From positions 1,054,001 through 1,118,000 of the forward strand of contig NZ_CP091244.1 of the NCBI RefSeq assembly GCF_021650935.1: a stretch of 64,000 nucleotides of DNA, given 5' to 3'. Each line of letters starts with the position of its first letter. Position 1 is the stretch's first letter. The DNA comes from Thiothrix winogradskyi (GTDB taxonomy: Bacteria > Pseudomonadota > Gammaproteobacteria > Thiotrichales > Thiotrichaceae). The notes under the pieces are model-generated. The model made no database searches. It worked only from the letters and a program-made list of their open reading frames with translations, and had not been told where the DNA came from. This document shows positions 42,818-51,074 of this stretch, in pieces. The translations under genes and the position numbers were made by a program.

Positions 42818-43336
42818 ATGACGATAAAAAGGTTCTCCCTTGTTTTGGGCGGCGGTTTGCTGCTTTCTTGTGCTAATTGGGCTATGGCTCAGCAACAGTG
42901 TCAGGGTAATATTCCCGCTTCCACTCCCGTGCAGCGCTTCAATGATCAGGGTAATGGTACACTCATTGATACTCATACCGGTTTGATGTGGAAAAAATGT
43001 TTAGAAGGTCAGGATGGGGAGCGTTGCGGCGGACAGGCGGTACGCATGGAGTGGGATAGCGCCGCCAATCTCGCGCAATTAACCGGTAGTGATAAGTTTG
43101 CCGGTTACACTGGCTGGCGCTTACCAACGCTGGATGAACTCAACAGTATTGTGGAGCAACGTTGTTCCGAACCTGCTGTTAATCTGGACGTGTTTCCGCG
43201 AATGCCTGCGGTTGGGGTTTGGTCGATGAATCAAGTCGATTCATTTGCATGGAGTATGGATTTCGATAAAGGTCGCGCCTATGAACACCTCAAAGGTGCG
43301 GGTAAATACATTCGCTTGGTGCGCAATTTACGGTGA
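42818..43336 (+). CDS. Exported DUF1566-domain protein
   Basis: 172 residues from ATG 42818; a TTG five codons upstream is less likely. The signal peptide LVLGGGLLLSCANWAMAQQ is followed by the DUF1566 pattern (DTHTGLMWKKC, GYTGWRLPTLDELNSIV, VWSMNQVDSFAWSMDF, YIRLVRN). These are C-type-lectin-like exported proteins of unknown role in many gammaproteobacteria. The 285 bases before it are AT-rich and without other features. Confidence 0.82.
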   Translation: MTIKRFSLVLGGGLLLSCANWAMAQQQCQGNIPASTPVQRFNDQGNGTLIDTHTGLMWKKCLEGQDGERCGGQAVRMEWDSAANLAQLTGSDKFAGYTGWRLPTLDELNSIVEQRCSEPAVNLDVFPRMPAVGVWSMNQVDSFAWSMDFDKGRAYEHLKGAGKYIRLVRNLR

Positions 43337-43450
43337 TTGACAGTGATTGTGCAGAATCTTTAGGCGGAAGCCGTCCCGGATGCTGCGTTGCTAAGTGCAT
43401 TGGAGGCAGCATCCGGGTGTCGCTGGAAATACGCTTACCGGCGTTGAGGC

Positions 43451-45028
43451 TTATTTCTTGCCAACATCCTGCGGGATAATGAAATATTGTGGGGCAGCAG
43501 CGGGGGCTTGTTGTACTGGCGCTGCTTCAGCGGGTGCAACTTGTTCTGCTAGTTTTGGTTCGGCGGGTTGAACCTTGGCGTCAGCTTTGACAGCGGTGGT
43601 CGCTGCCGGTGTGGCGCTGTAGCGTTCAAAGCTGCCATTGTCTTCAATATCCGCAGCGGGTGCTGTTGGTTGTAAGGCGGCTGCCAATTGCTTGGGGGTG
43701 GTCGTCATGAAAGTATTCATGTCCACAATATCCTTATCGGTCAGGATACCGGCAGCTTGGCGCAGTTTCAGCGTATTCAACAGGTAGGTGTAGCGGGTTT
43801 GGGCGTAATCACGGCGGGCGCTGAAGACATTGCGCAGTGAGGTAAGCACATCTACCGCAGTACGGGTGCCAACTTCAAAACCGGCTTGGGTAGCTTCAGC
43901 CGCTGTTTCAGCAGAGGCAAGCGCCCGTTGGTTCGCTTTGACTTGGCTGATGCTGGATTGCACGGTCAAAAATGCATTACGTGCTTGTTGTTCCGTGGTG
44001 CGGTTCTGGAATTCAAATTGCTGCTGTGCTTGGCGAAAATTGTGTTGAGCTTCGCGGATTCTGGAATCTGTGCTGCCGCCTGTATACAGCGGCATACTGA
44101 CTTGCACGCCAACACTGGCACCATATACTTGTGGGTCTAATGCTGCATCGCTCTGGGTATCGCTCCCAGTTTGTTTGGCGACCAGATCCACGACGGGTTT
44201 TTTCGCAGCGCGTTGAATATCAATCGCTGTTTGTGCCGCCTGAATCGCGTGTTGGCTGGCAATGAGCTGCTTGTTATTGGCTTTGGCTGTTTTGACCCAT
44301 TGCTCAATATCGGCTGGGGTTGGCACGGTCAGCGGTAGGTTGGCTGCTGGCGCATTCAGCGTCTGGTAGAAACCACCCGTGAGTACCCGTAACTGTTCCC
44401 GGCTGAGGTCAAGCTGGTTGACCGCGTTGATTTCCTGGGCAATTGCCAGATCGTAGCGTGATTCCGCTTCTTTGACATCGGTAATGGCAGAGCGACCAGC
44501 ATCAAAATAGGCGCGGGTTTGTTCCAGTTGGCGGCTGATGGCGTCTTTTTCAGTGCGGGCGAATTCGAGATTGTCTTGTGCTAACAGAAAATTGAAATAG
44601 GCTTCCGCGACGCGCAGGATCAGCCCTTCCCGTTCAGCATCCAAACCGGCACTGGCTTGCGCAATGACCGAATCCGCCTGATTAACTTGAGCGTTCAGGG
44701 CTTTGTTATACAGAGATTTGCTCAAATTCAGGCTGTAATTAGCGTTGCTGGAATTGAGGCTATTGCTTGATTCGAGCAGGGATGCATCACGGGTAGTGCG
44801 TTGGTGATTTTGGGTAATGGATCCGGAAACCCCGACTTGTGGTTTGAGCGCAGCAAGTGCTTGCGGTTTACGTTCCAGAATCGCCAGATAATCGCTTTCC
44901 AGCGCTTTGAATTGGGCATCGTAGCCTTTGGCTTGTTGGTAAACCTGAAGCAGATTTTCTGCCTGTGCCTGTTGCGTGACGAGTGTCAGGGAGGCTGCTA
45001 TCAAGAATGCCAGTGTGTGTTGTTTCAT
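43451..45028 (-). CDS. tolC: TolC-family outer-membrane efflux channel
   Basis: 525 residues from ATG 45028 (MKQHTLAFLIAASLTLVTQQ signal); a longer start lacks a signal-like N-terminus. The two coiled-coil halves of TolC are visible (LILRVAEAYFNFLLAQDNLE and ARNAFLTVQSSISQVKANQR), with FEVGTRTAVDVLTSLRN near the C-terminus. A Pro/Ala-rich tail of about 70 residues is longer than usual. It follows the rhodanese and pcm genes in the standard pcm-rhodanese-tolC arrangement. Confidence 0.92.
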   Translation of the reverse strand: MKQHTLAFLIAASLTLVTQQAQAENLLQVYQQAKGYDAQFKALESDYLAILERKPQALAALKPQVGVSGSITQNHQRTTRDASLLESSNSLNSSNANYSLNLSKSLYNKALNAQVNQADSVIAQASAGLDAEREGLILRVAEAYFNFLLAQDNLEFARTEKDAISRQLEQTRAYFDAGRSAITDVKEAESRYDLAIAQEINAVNQLDLSREQLRVLTGGFYQTLNAPAANLPLTVPTPADIEQWVKTAKANNKQLIASQHAIQAAQTAIDIQRAAKKPVVDLVAKQTGSDTQSDAALDPQVYGASVGVQVSMPLYTGGSTDSRIREAQHNFRQAQQQFEFQNRTTEQQARNAFLTVQSSISQVKANQRALASAETAAEATQAGFEVGTRTAVDVLTSLRNVFSARRDYAQTRYTYLLNTLKLRQAAGILTDKDIVDMNTFMTTTPKQLAAALQPTAPAADIEDNGSFERYSATPAATTAVKADAKVQPAEPKLAEQVAPAEAAPVQQAPAAAPQYFIIPQDVGKK

Positions 45029-45110
45029 AAAAAACGATTCCAAGTATGTAGTTAGCCACATGGGGTTTATGCATGTTGTAGTCAAACGCGAATTATAGCC
45101 CTAATTCGTG

Positions 45111-45425
45111 TTAATAGAGTGACATATCGTGGTCAATCTCTTTTGCCCAACGGTCAATCCCGCCAGTTAGATTGATCACTTGAAAGCCATTTCGTTCCAG
45201 ATAATAGCACGCATGAGCGCTGCGGATACCGTGATGGCACACGACCAGCCACTCGTGCGTTTTATCCAAGTGTGCCATTTTCCCCACTAATTGCCCTAAG
45301 GGAATCAGGGTTGAAGGCTCAAAGTGGGCAATATCGTATTCCCATTCTTCCCTAACATCCAGTATATGCAATGGGGATTGTGCACTTAATTGCGCTGCCA
45401 ACTCGCTAGGTGTCCAGTGGCGCAT
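45111..45425 (-). CDS. Single-domain rhodanese
   Basis: 104 residues. The active-site Cys is in WLVVCHHGIRSAHACYYL (CHHGIRS loop). The remaining rhodanese frame is DVREEWEYDIAHFE at the start and VINLTGGIDRWAKEID at the end. It is a cytoplasmic sulfurtransferase candidate. It lies between pcm and tolC, two bases after the former. Confidence 0.9.
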   Translation of the reverse strand: MRHWTPSELAAQLSAQSPLHILDVREEWEYDIAHFEPSTLIPLGQLVGKMAHLDKTHEWLVVCHHGIRSAHACYYLERNGFQVINLTGGIDRWAKEIDHDMSLY

Positions 45426-45427
45426 GG

Positions 45428-46087
45428 TTAAAAAACAAATGTCCGGTCGGTGTCGCTGTTAGCCCCAGCCAATGCTTTCAAGTGGGTTTCAAACAGCTTG
45501 GTATGGGTAAACTCACCGTCCGCTTCGTGGGTCACTAGCATGGCTTGCATCGCAGCACCTTGCCCCACCACGATGAACAGCCGCCCACCTAGCGCTAATT
45601 GGTTTTCAAAGCGCGGTAAATAGTGGGGGATAGAACCTGTTACTGCAATCACATCGTATTGTTTGGTAATTGACCCATCACGTAAGGCATCAGCGGTATG
45701 CAAGGCATGGTTACGCAGCTTAAGGTTAAACAGGCGTTCTTCCGCTCGTCGGGTAAAGTCTTCATGAATATCCACACTGTCGACGTGTTTGCTAAGATGG
45801 GCAAGACAGGCGGTGACAAACCCGCTGCCTGTGCCAATTTCTAGGCAAGTGTCATCGGGCGAAATCTTGAGTGCCTGCAACATGCGGGCTTCGACGCGGG
45901 GGAACATCATGTGTTCACCATGACCTAGGGGAATTTCCACATCAGCAAACGCCAGTGCTTGGTGAATTTTAGGCACAAATAGCTCACGTTGAATGAAACC
46001 AAACGTTTCCAAAATGGTCTGATCCAATACGTCCCACGGGCGTATTTGCTGTTCGATCATATTAAAGCGGGCGTGTTCCAGATTCAT
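45428..46087 (-). CDS. pcm: Protein-L-isoaspartate O-methyltransferase
   Basis: 219 residues with SAM motif I (CLEIGTGSGFVTACLA) and the Pcm start RFNMIEQQIRPWDVLD. It repairs isoaspartyl damage. GGAGCC precedes the ATG. The gene begins the pcm-rhodanese-tolC operon, which is widespread in Gammaproteobacteria. Confidence 0.9.
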   Translation of the reverse strand: MNLEHARFNMIEQQIRPWDVLDQTILETFGFIQRELFVPKIHQALAFADVEIPLGHGEHMMFPRVEARMLQALKISPDDTCLEIGTGSGFVTACLAHLSKHVDSVDIHEDFTRRAEERLFNLKLRNHALHTADALRDGSITKQYDVIAVTGSIPHYLPRFENQLALGGRLFIVVGQGAAMQAMLVTHEADGEFTHTKLFETHLKALAGANSDTDRTFVF

Positions 46088-46187
46088 GCGGCAGGCTCCA
46101 GACGAAGAATGGGATAAGAGTACGGATTACGGCGCTATGTCGCAAGTGATTGCGTACTGCCCAAAACAATCTAATGCGAGGTTTTTT

Positions 46188-46487
46188 ATGAAAAGCTTGG
46201 GAATGCTGCTGTTAGGAGGCGTATTACTCGTGACAGCCTTGTCAGGGTGTAGCCGTTCCAATGCAGCAGATGGCATGGCAAATATGGCGGCATTTCAGCA
46301 ATGCCGTGAGCCGCGCCCGGAAATTTGTTACGAAGTGTTTGCGCCAGTGTGCGCTCAGGTGACGGATCCGCTGATCCGGTGTGTGAATGCGCCGTGCCCT
46401 TCCACGCTTCAGGCGACGTATGTTAATGATTGCAAGGCGTGTGCTGATCAACAGGTGCAAGGCTTTGTGCCTGGGCAATGTAAGTAA
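46188..46487 (+). CDS. Small lipoprotein with Kazal-like cysteine pattern
   Basis: 99 residues from ATG 46188; an upstream in-frame start at 46086 would run through the pcm promoter region. The lipobox is ALSGC. The mature part has eight Cys, with ICYEVFAPVCAQV and TYVNDCKACAD spaced like bacterial Kazal-type protease-inhibitor domains. Function is unproven. A strong palindrome follows. Confidence 0.68.
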   Translation: MKSLGMLLLGGVLLVTALSGCSRSNAADGMANMAAFQQCREPRPEICYEVFAPVCAQVTDPLIRCVNAPCPSTLQATYVNDCKACADQQVQGFVPGQCK

Positions 46488-46495
46488 ATGCATGT

Positions 46496-46523
46496 GTAGG
46501 GGCGGTTCATGAACCGCCCCTAC
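46496..46523. terminator. 14-bp perfect palindrome between the lipoprotein gene and soxB
   Basis: GTAGGGGCGGTTCA and its exact reverse complement abut with no loop (46496-46523). It lies between two converging genes and could terminate both or be a dispersed palindromic repeat. It has the same GTAGnGnCG...CGnCnCTAC ends as the palindrome at 53418. Confidence 0.6.
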
Positions 46524-46528
46524 GGGCG

Positions 46529-48274
46529 TTAGGCTAAGCCTTCGTTGCCATCCACGTTTTTCAGTTTTGGTGTATTCAGCTCAATCTTACCAATGGTCTT
46601 TTTGTCGCGCAGGTAATCGGCGACCACTTCCCAGATTTGCTTGTTAGGCTTCACCTCTTCCTGAACGCTTGCCCAGCCTGCCACGGGGTAGGTTTTTGCC
46701 GCATCCAGTGGTTTGCCATCCAGCATCATATCGGATACCCGTTCGCCCATTTTGGCCGTCGGGTCAAAGGTGAACTTCAAGCCACCGACGCGCACCATGT
46801 CGCCGCCTTGCTGGTAGTAAGGGTCTTCGTTGAAGAGGTTATCCGCCACGTCTTCGAGGATGGTTTTGATGGTTTCACCGGTCATTTCGTTACGTGTTAC
46901 CGTGCCGTAAGTAATCGCGGTTTGGTCAGCAACGTGTTCAAACGTGATTGGCTGCCCAGGTAGTACGCTGGTTCCCCAACGGAAGCCCGGTGAAAACGCC
47001 ATCGGCGCATCCAATTCTTGCATCAGCGCGTCGCAGATCAATTGGTCGAATGTTCCGTTGAAGTTGCCACGGCGGTACAATACGTCATCGCACACAGCGA
47101 GTTCTTCCGCCAATTCTTTCTTGTACGGTTCACGGATTTTGTCGATGAGTGCCTGCATATCCTTGTTGGCTTCCAACAAGTTGGAGAATACCGGCAGCAA
47201 TTTGTAACGGAAATCCGCCACTTTGCCGTCTTTCACATCCAGATCGAGTACGCCGAGGAATTTGCCGTTAGAGCCAGCATTCGTGACCAGCGTTTTGCCG
47301 CCTGCATTTTCCACCACTACCGGTTGGAATACGCCATCGTGGGTATGACCGCCCATGATCGCGTCAATGCCGGTGACTTTGCTGGCCATTTTCAGGTCAA
47401 CGTCCATGCCGTTGTGCGACAGCATAATGACAACTTTCGCGCCTTTGCTACGCGCATCGTCAACCGCTTGCTGCATGTCTGAATCGCGGATGCCGAAGCT
47501 CCAGTCAGCTACCATGTGACGTGGGTTGGCAACGGGTACGTAAGGGAATGCCTGCCCAATAATTGCCACCGGTACGCCGTTGATTTCTTTGATCACGAAC
47601 GGTTCAAACACGCGCTCGTCAAAGTCGTTGCTGAAAACGTTTTGGGCGACGAAATCAATTTTGCCCGCGAAATCTTTCTCAACGATTTCTTTGACACGAT
47701 CCGCGCCGAAGGTCATTTCCCAGTGCGGGGTCATGACGTCCACGCCGAGAGCAAGCTGTGCATCCACCATGTCTTGCGCATTGGTTTTCAGGGATGTCCA
47801 TGAGCCTTGCCAAGTATCGCCGCCGTCCAACAGCAGTGAGCCGGGGCGTTGGGCACGTACTTGATCAACCAAGGTTTTCAGGTGAGCAAACCCGCCGACC
47901 TTGCCGTATTTTTTTGCGGCTTCAACGTAATCAATGTAGGTGAAAGCGTGCGCATCCATTGTCCCGGCTTCGATGCCGTACTTTTTCAGGAAGTGTTCGC
48001 CGACCAAGTGTGGCACTGCACCTTTCATGCTGCCGATACCCAGATTCACGTTCGGCTCGCGGAAGTAAATCGGTAATAGTTGCGCGTGGCAGTCGGTGTA
48101 ATGCATCAAGGATACATTGCCAAAAGCAGGCAGTTCATACGGATTACCGGGGGTTTTAACAGCGGTTTTGTCGCCTTCTTTGCTGGCATCTGCTGCAAAA
48201 GCGTTATTCAGGCTGAAACCGGCAACGCTGGCGGCTGCCAACATTTGCATAAATTCACGACGGGTTAAACTCAC
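46529..48274 (-). CDS. soxB: SoxB thiosulfohydrolase
   Basis: 581 residues from GTG 48274, chosen because GAGGAGAG lies just upstream and because it puts a Tat signal at the very start (SLTRREFMQMLAAASVAGFS). It hydrolyses sulfate from the SoxY-bound thiosulfonate. The di-manganese site is visible: MHYTDCHAQLL, GGDTWQGSW, MLSHNGMDVD, IMGGHTHDG. It stands apart from soxXYZA and is transcribed divergently from the ECF sigma gene, with which it shares a promoter region. Confidence 0.95.
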   Translation of the reverse strand: MSLTRREFMQMLAAASVAGFSLNNAFAADASKEGDKTAVKTPGNPYELPAFGNVSLMHYTDCHAQLLPIYFREPNVNLGIGSMKGAVPHLVGEHFLKKYGIEAGTMDAHAFTYIDYVEAAKKYGKVGGFAHLKTLVDQVRAQRPGSLLLDGGDTWQGSWTSLKTNAQDMVDAQLALGVDVMTPHWEMTFGADRVKEIVEKDFAGKIDFVAQNVFSNDFDERVFEPFVIKEINGVPVAIIGQAFPYVPVANPRHMVADWSFGIRDSDMQQAVDDARSKGAKVVIMLSHNGMDVDLKMASKVTGIDAIMGGHTHDGVFQPVVVENAGGKTLVTNAGSNGKFLGVLDLDVKDGKVADFRYKLLPVFSNLLEANKDMQALIDKIREPYKKELAEELAVCDDVLYRRGNFNGTFDQLICDALMQELDAPMAFSPGFRWGTSVLPGQPITFEHVADQTAITYGTVTRNEMTGETIKTILEDVADNLFNEDPYYQQGGDMVRVGGLKFTFDPTAKMGERVSDMMLDGKPLDAAKTYPVAGWASVQEEVKPNKQIWEVVADYLRDKKTIGKIELNTPKLKNVDGNEGLA

Positions 48275-48320
48275 GTTTTCTCTCCTCAAACGGGCTGAAG
48301 TTGTTCTTGCTACAGGGGTA

Positions 48321-48384
48321 GTGACGGGGTTCAGGTGAAAATATTCCATCTTTTTTGGAATATTACGGCGTTTTTCTGCATCAT
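48321..48384. promoter_or_regulatory. Divergent ECF-type promoters for soxB and the sigma factor
   Basis: Plus strand: GGAATATT (48357-48364), 14 bases, CATCAT (48379-48384), then the sigma ATG at 48421. Minus strand: GGAATATT (48340-48347), 13 bases, CGTCAC (48321-48326), then soxB. The two -35 elements form an inverted repeat around a T-rich spacer. The same -35/-10 pair precedes the second soxY. Confidence 0.72.
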
Positions 48385-48420
48385 GTGCAATAGAACCGCT
48401 AAGAGAAACTTATAAACCAC

Positions 48421-48960
48421 ATGTTTAGTCAGTATTTTCGTTTTAACCGTCTCGACCAGCAGTTGTCGGAACACCGCGCCAAGCTACATCGTATGGCAGT
48501 GGCATGGTGTGGCGATAGCGCGTTAGCCGACGATCTGGTGCAAGACACCCTTGCAAAAGCCTTAGAAAAACAAGAACAACTCAAAGATGAAGCGCGTTTG
48601 GGTGCGTGGTTGTACAAAATTCTGCATAACTGTTGGATGGAGCATTTACGCACCCAAAAGCCGACACTGGACATCGACGAGATGGAGCTAAGCTGTACGG
48701 ATTGCCCCGAAAAACACTTTGCCGATGATCAACTGGCCACCCAAGTACGCATTGCGGTGGAATCGTTGCCGGTGAGTCAATGCCAAGTGATGACCTTAGT
48801 GGATTTGGAAGGGTATAGCTATGAACAAGTGGCATCGATTCTCGATATTCCGATAGGGACAGTAATGAGCCGCCTCAGCCGCGCCCGCGAAACCATGAAA
48901 AAACGCCTGCAAGGCATACGTCAAACTGACAACGTTCACTATTTACGGAGAGTGAAATGA
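48421..48960 (+). CDS. ECF-type RNA polymerase sigma factor
   Basis: 179 residues with region 2 (ALADDLVQDTLAKALE, LGAWLYKILHNCWMEHLR) and region 4 (SLPVSQCQVMTLVDLEGYSY, IPIGTVMSRLSRARETMKKR). There is no sigma-1 region, typical of ECF factors. The stop overlaps the anti-sigma gene by four bases. Its promoter has the GGAATATT/CATCAT elements, so it probably stimulates its own expression and that of soxB and the second soxYZ. Confidence 0.9.
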   Translation: MFSQYFRFNRLDQQLSEHRAKLHRMAVAWCGDSALADDLVQDTLAKALEKQEQLKDEARLGAWLYKILHNCWMEHLRTQKPTLDIDEMELSCTDCPEKHFADDQLATQVRIAVESLPVSQCQVMTLVDLEGYSYEQVASILDIPIGTVMSRLSRARETMKKRLQGIRQTDNVHYLRRVK

Positions 48961-49649
48961 ACCCCGATCAGCTAACCATTCACGATCGCCTGCACGCCCT
49001 CGCAGACGGGCAATTGGATGCTGAACAAGCCAGCCTCGTGTTAGCTCAGGTGGAAGCTGACCCTGGGCTGCAAAAACAGTTGTGTGAAATCCAGCGCATC
49101 AAACATCTGGTGAAATCGGCCTACCCTTTGCCCGTTTTGCGTCAACCCGTGCATCGCCCAGCAGTATGGCAACAAGCAGCGATGGTCATGCTGGCGTTCG
49201 GTCTCGTTTTTGTTGCCGGTGCAGGCAGCAGCCATTATGTGCCGAAATTGTGGCAACCTGAAGGTTTGACGTTGGAAAATGCAGCAGCACACGACGACCG
49301 TTTCATCGTGTTTCTGGATTCACACGAGCCTGCCAAATTGGAAAAAGCCTTGGTGAAGGCTGAAAAACTGGCGCAACAAGTCGAGTCTAAAGATGGCAGT
49401 GTGTATGTTGTTACCAGTGCGGAAGGCATTGACTTATTGCGTCTGGGTGAAACCCAGCATGAAGGTCGCATTTTGCACATGGGTGAGCAATACCCGCACC
49501 TGAAATTTGTGGCGTGCAGCAATACGTTGTACTCGTTCAGACAGCGCGGCGAATTGGTAGCATTGGTTGACGATACCGAAATTGCCCCGTCAGCGGTGCA
49601 GTTTGTGGTAGAGCACATGCGTGACGGGTGGCGGTATATCGCGATTTAA
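48957..49649 (+). CDS. Anti-sigma factor with one membrane helix and a C-terminal DsrE-like domain
   Basis: 230 residues. The N-terminal region (HDRLHALADGQLDAEQA) is an anti-sigma domain of the RseA/zinc-finger-derived type without the zinc Cys. A helix at about 72-90 should cross the inner membrane. The rest (about 113-230) reads as a DsrE/DsrF-like sulfur-relay domain (DDRFIVFLDSHEPAKLEKAL, YPHLKFVACSNTLYSF, VQFVVEHMRDGWRYIAI). Its conserved Cys187 matches the cysteine of the periplasmic DsrE protein at 50467. I infer that the domain senses sulfur species in the periplasm and releases the sigma factor. Confidence 0.78.
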   Translation: MNPDQLTIHDRLHALADGQLDAEQASLVLAQVEADPGLQKQLCEIQRIKHLVKSAYPLPVLRQPVHRPAVWQQAAMVMLAFGLVFVAGAGSSHYVPKLWQPEGLTLENAAAHDDRFIVFLDSHEPAKLEKALVKAEKLAQQVESKDGSVYVVTSAEGIDLLRLGETQHEGRILHMGEQYPHLKFVACSNTLYSFRQRGELVALVDDTEIAPSAVQFVVEHMRDGWRYIAI

Positions 49650-49671
49650 GGTTGTTCCGGGGTGTTTGTTG

Positions 49672-50391
49672 CTAGCGTTTGTTAGCCGCATCACCCCAAT
49701 CTAGGTTGTTGCAAGCCTCACACTCTGCTTCCAACACCCCCATCCACACCAGCAAAGCATGAACTTTGCAGCCTGCACAGAAACCCAGTACGGTTTCCAT
49801 CCACATGAAACCAAAGCATACCCACACCAGTACCAGCGGAATCCATGCTGGCATGTAGTTGTAGGTTTCTGGAAGCATTTCACTGCCTGCTAGGGTGTTG
49901 ACCCAGCCTGCAAAAATTTCGGGGTTAAAGAAAATCAAACAGGTGACGATAAAACTTGCGCCAATCGACCAAGCAAAGCGTTTCGGCAGCAAGGGTTTCC
50001 ACACGGGGCGCAGGTTTTTCGCCAAAAAGCTGCTGAGCAAGATGGTGGGCGACAAGCGTGAAGTGCTGACAAACATGCCCGAAATCATTTCAAACAGCGC
50101 GTAAAACAGCACAAGGGTTTGGAAACTGTAGTCGTAGGTGCGCTTGACCGCTTCGACGTTATACAGAATACGCCCGTCAAAATCGGTTTCGAGCGTATCG
50201 GTAATCACCGCTCCCGTCACTTCCCACGTTGAGGTGTAAATGGCATCGAACAGCGTAAACGCCATGTAGATGGGAATCACGAGCAACAGCCCCGCACGGA
50301 TGCGCACGGCAGTGTCGTTAATGTAGGGGCTGACTTCGTTGCGGTCGCGAAACCACAAATCTTTGCAGCAAGTGATGATCCAATTCATCAT
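49672..50391 (-). CDS. DUF4395-like inner-membrane protein in the sox region
   Basis: 239 residues from ATG 50391 (AAGGAGA upstream; an adjacent ATG at 50388 is equivalent). Several hydrophobic helices, a N-terminal SPYINDTAVRIRAGLLLVIP resembling DUF4395 proteins, and a Cys-rich end (GFCAGCKVHALLVWMGVLEA followed by ECEACNN). Four cysteines in two C-x2-C pairs could bind metal or sulfur. DUF4395 proteins often occur beside sulfurtransferases. A hairpin separates it from the DsrE gene. Confidence 0.65.
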   Translation of the reverse strand: MMNWIITCCKDLWFRDRNEVSPYINDTAVRIRAGLLLVIPIYMAFTLFDAIYTSTWEVTGAVITDTLETDFDGRILYNVEAVKRTYDYSFQTLVLFYALFEMISGMFVSTSRLSPTILLSSFLAKNLRPVWKPLLPKRFAWSIGASFIVTCLIFFNPEIFAGWVNTLAGSEMLPETYNYMPAWIPLVLVWVCFGFMWMETVLGFCAGCKVHALLVWMGVLEAECEACNNLDWGDAANKR

Positions 50392-50423
50392 CGGGCTTGT
50401 CTCCTTCCTCTCAACCGTCAAGT

Positions 50424-50448
50424 TGAGGCTGGAGCAAGCCCAGCCTCA
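50424..50448 (-). terminator. Hairpin between the DsrE and DUF4395 genes
   Basis: TGAGGCTGG pairs with CCAGCCTCA across a 7-base loop. No T-run follows on the minus strand, so it may only attenuate. The stem sequence resembles that of the porin terminator (AGGCTGGG). Confidence 0.5.
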
Positions 50449-50466
50449 CACGCTGCTGTGTTACAT

Positions 50467-51042
50467 TTACGGTTTCAGCAGTTGATAACCTTGCGATTGC
50501 AAACGGCCTGCTTCGGCGACACCGGAGGGGATCACGTCTTCTACTTTTGCGTCATACAAATCGGCAAAAGCAATTTTGCGTCCGGTCAGGGTGTTGTAGC
50601 AAATTTGGAATTTCACACCTTTTTCCTTCAATTCCGCAATTTTAGCGGGCAATTTGGCATCGGCATTCATTTCTACTTGCTTGGCGGTGGTCAACATACC
50701 TAAGCCGTCACCGTTCATCACGATTACCGCGTCGGTTTTTTTGCCGGTTTGTTCCAGTGCTTTGATGTAATTGCTGACATTGCCGAGCACACCAAGGTAT
50801 TTCTTCTCGTCACCCTCCATCGTGACGTGAACCACGACTTTTTCAGCACCCGCGTAATAGTCGTCAGCGACTTTGGGTGCAGGCACGCCGGGGTCAAATT
50901 TGGCTTCGGCGGGCTTAGCATCAGCAGCCGGAGCAGCGGCAGCTTCTGCTTTAGGTGCAGCCGGTTTGGCATCGTCAGCGTGTGCAAGACCAGCAACACT
51001 GCTGGCAGTCATCAATAAACCCAGTATGATTGGTTTTAACAT
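50467..51042 (-). CDS. Periplasmic DsrE-family protein
   Basis: 191 residues with a signal peptide (LLMTASSVAGLAHAD), an Ala/Pro/Lys-rich linker of about 30 residues, and a DsrE/F-like domain (VVVHVTMEGDEKKYLGVLGN, KGVKFQICYNTLTGR with Cys148). The cysteine lies where DsrE-like proteins bind sulfur as persulfide. Following the metallo-beta-lactamase/rhodanese fusion gene in the second sox operon, it is probably a sulfur carrier or sensor partner. The linker resembles that of SoxX. Confidence 0.82.
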   Translation of the reverse strand: MLKPIILGLLMTASSVAGLAHADDAKPAAPKAEAAAAPAADAKPAEAKFDPGVPAPKVADDYYAGAEKVVVHVTMEGDEKKYLGVLGNVSNYIKALEQTGKKTDAVIVMNGDGLGMLTTAKQVEMNADAKLPAKIAELKEKGVKFQICYNTLTGRKIAFADLYDAKVEDVIPSGVAEAGRLQSQGYQLLKP

Positions 51043-51074
51043 GGGTCGTTCTCCTCCTACGGTTGATAAAATTG

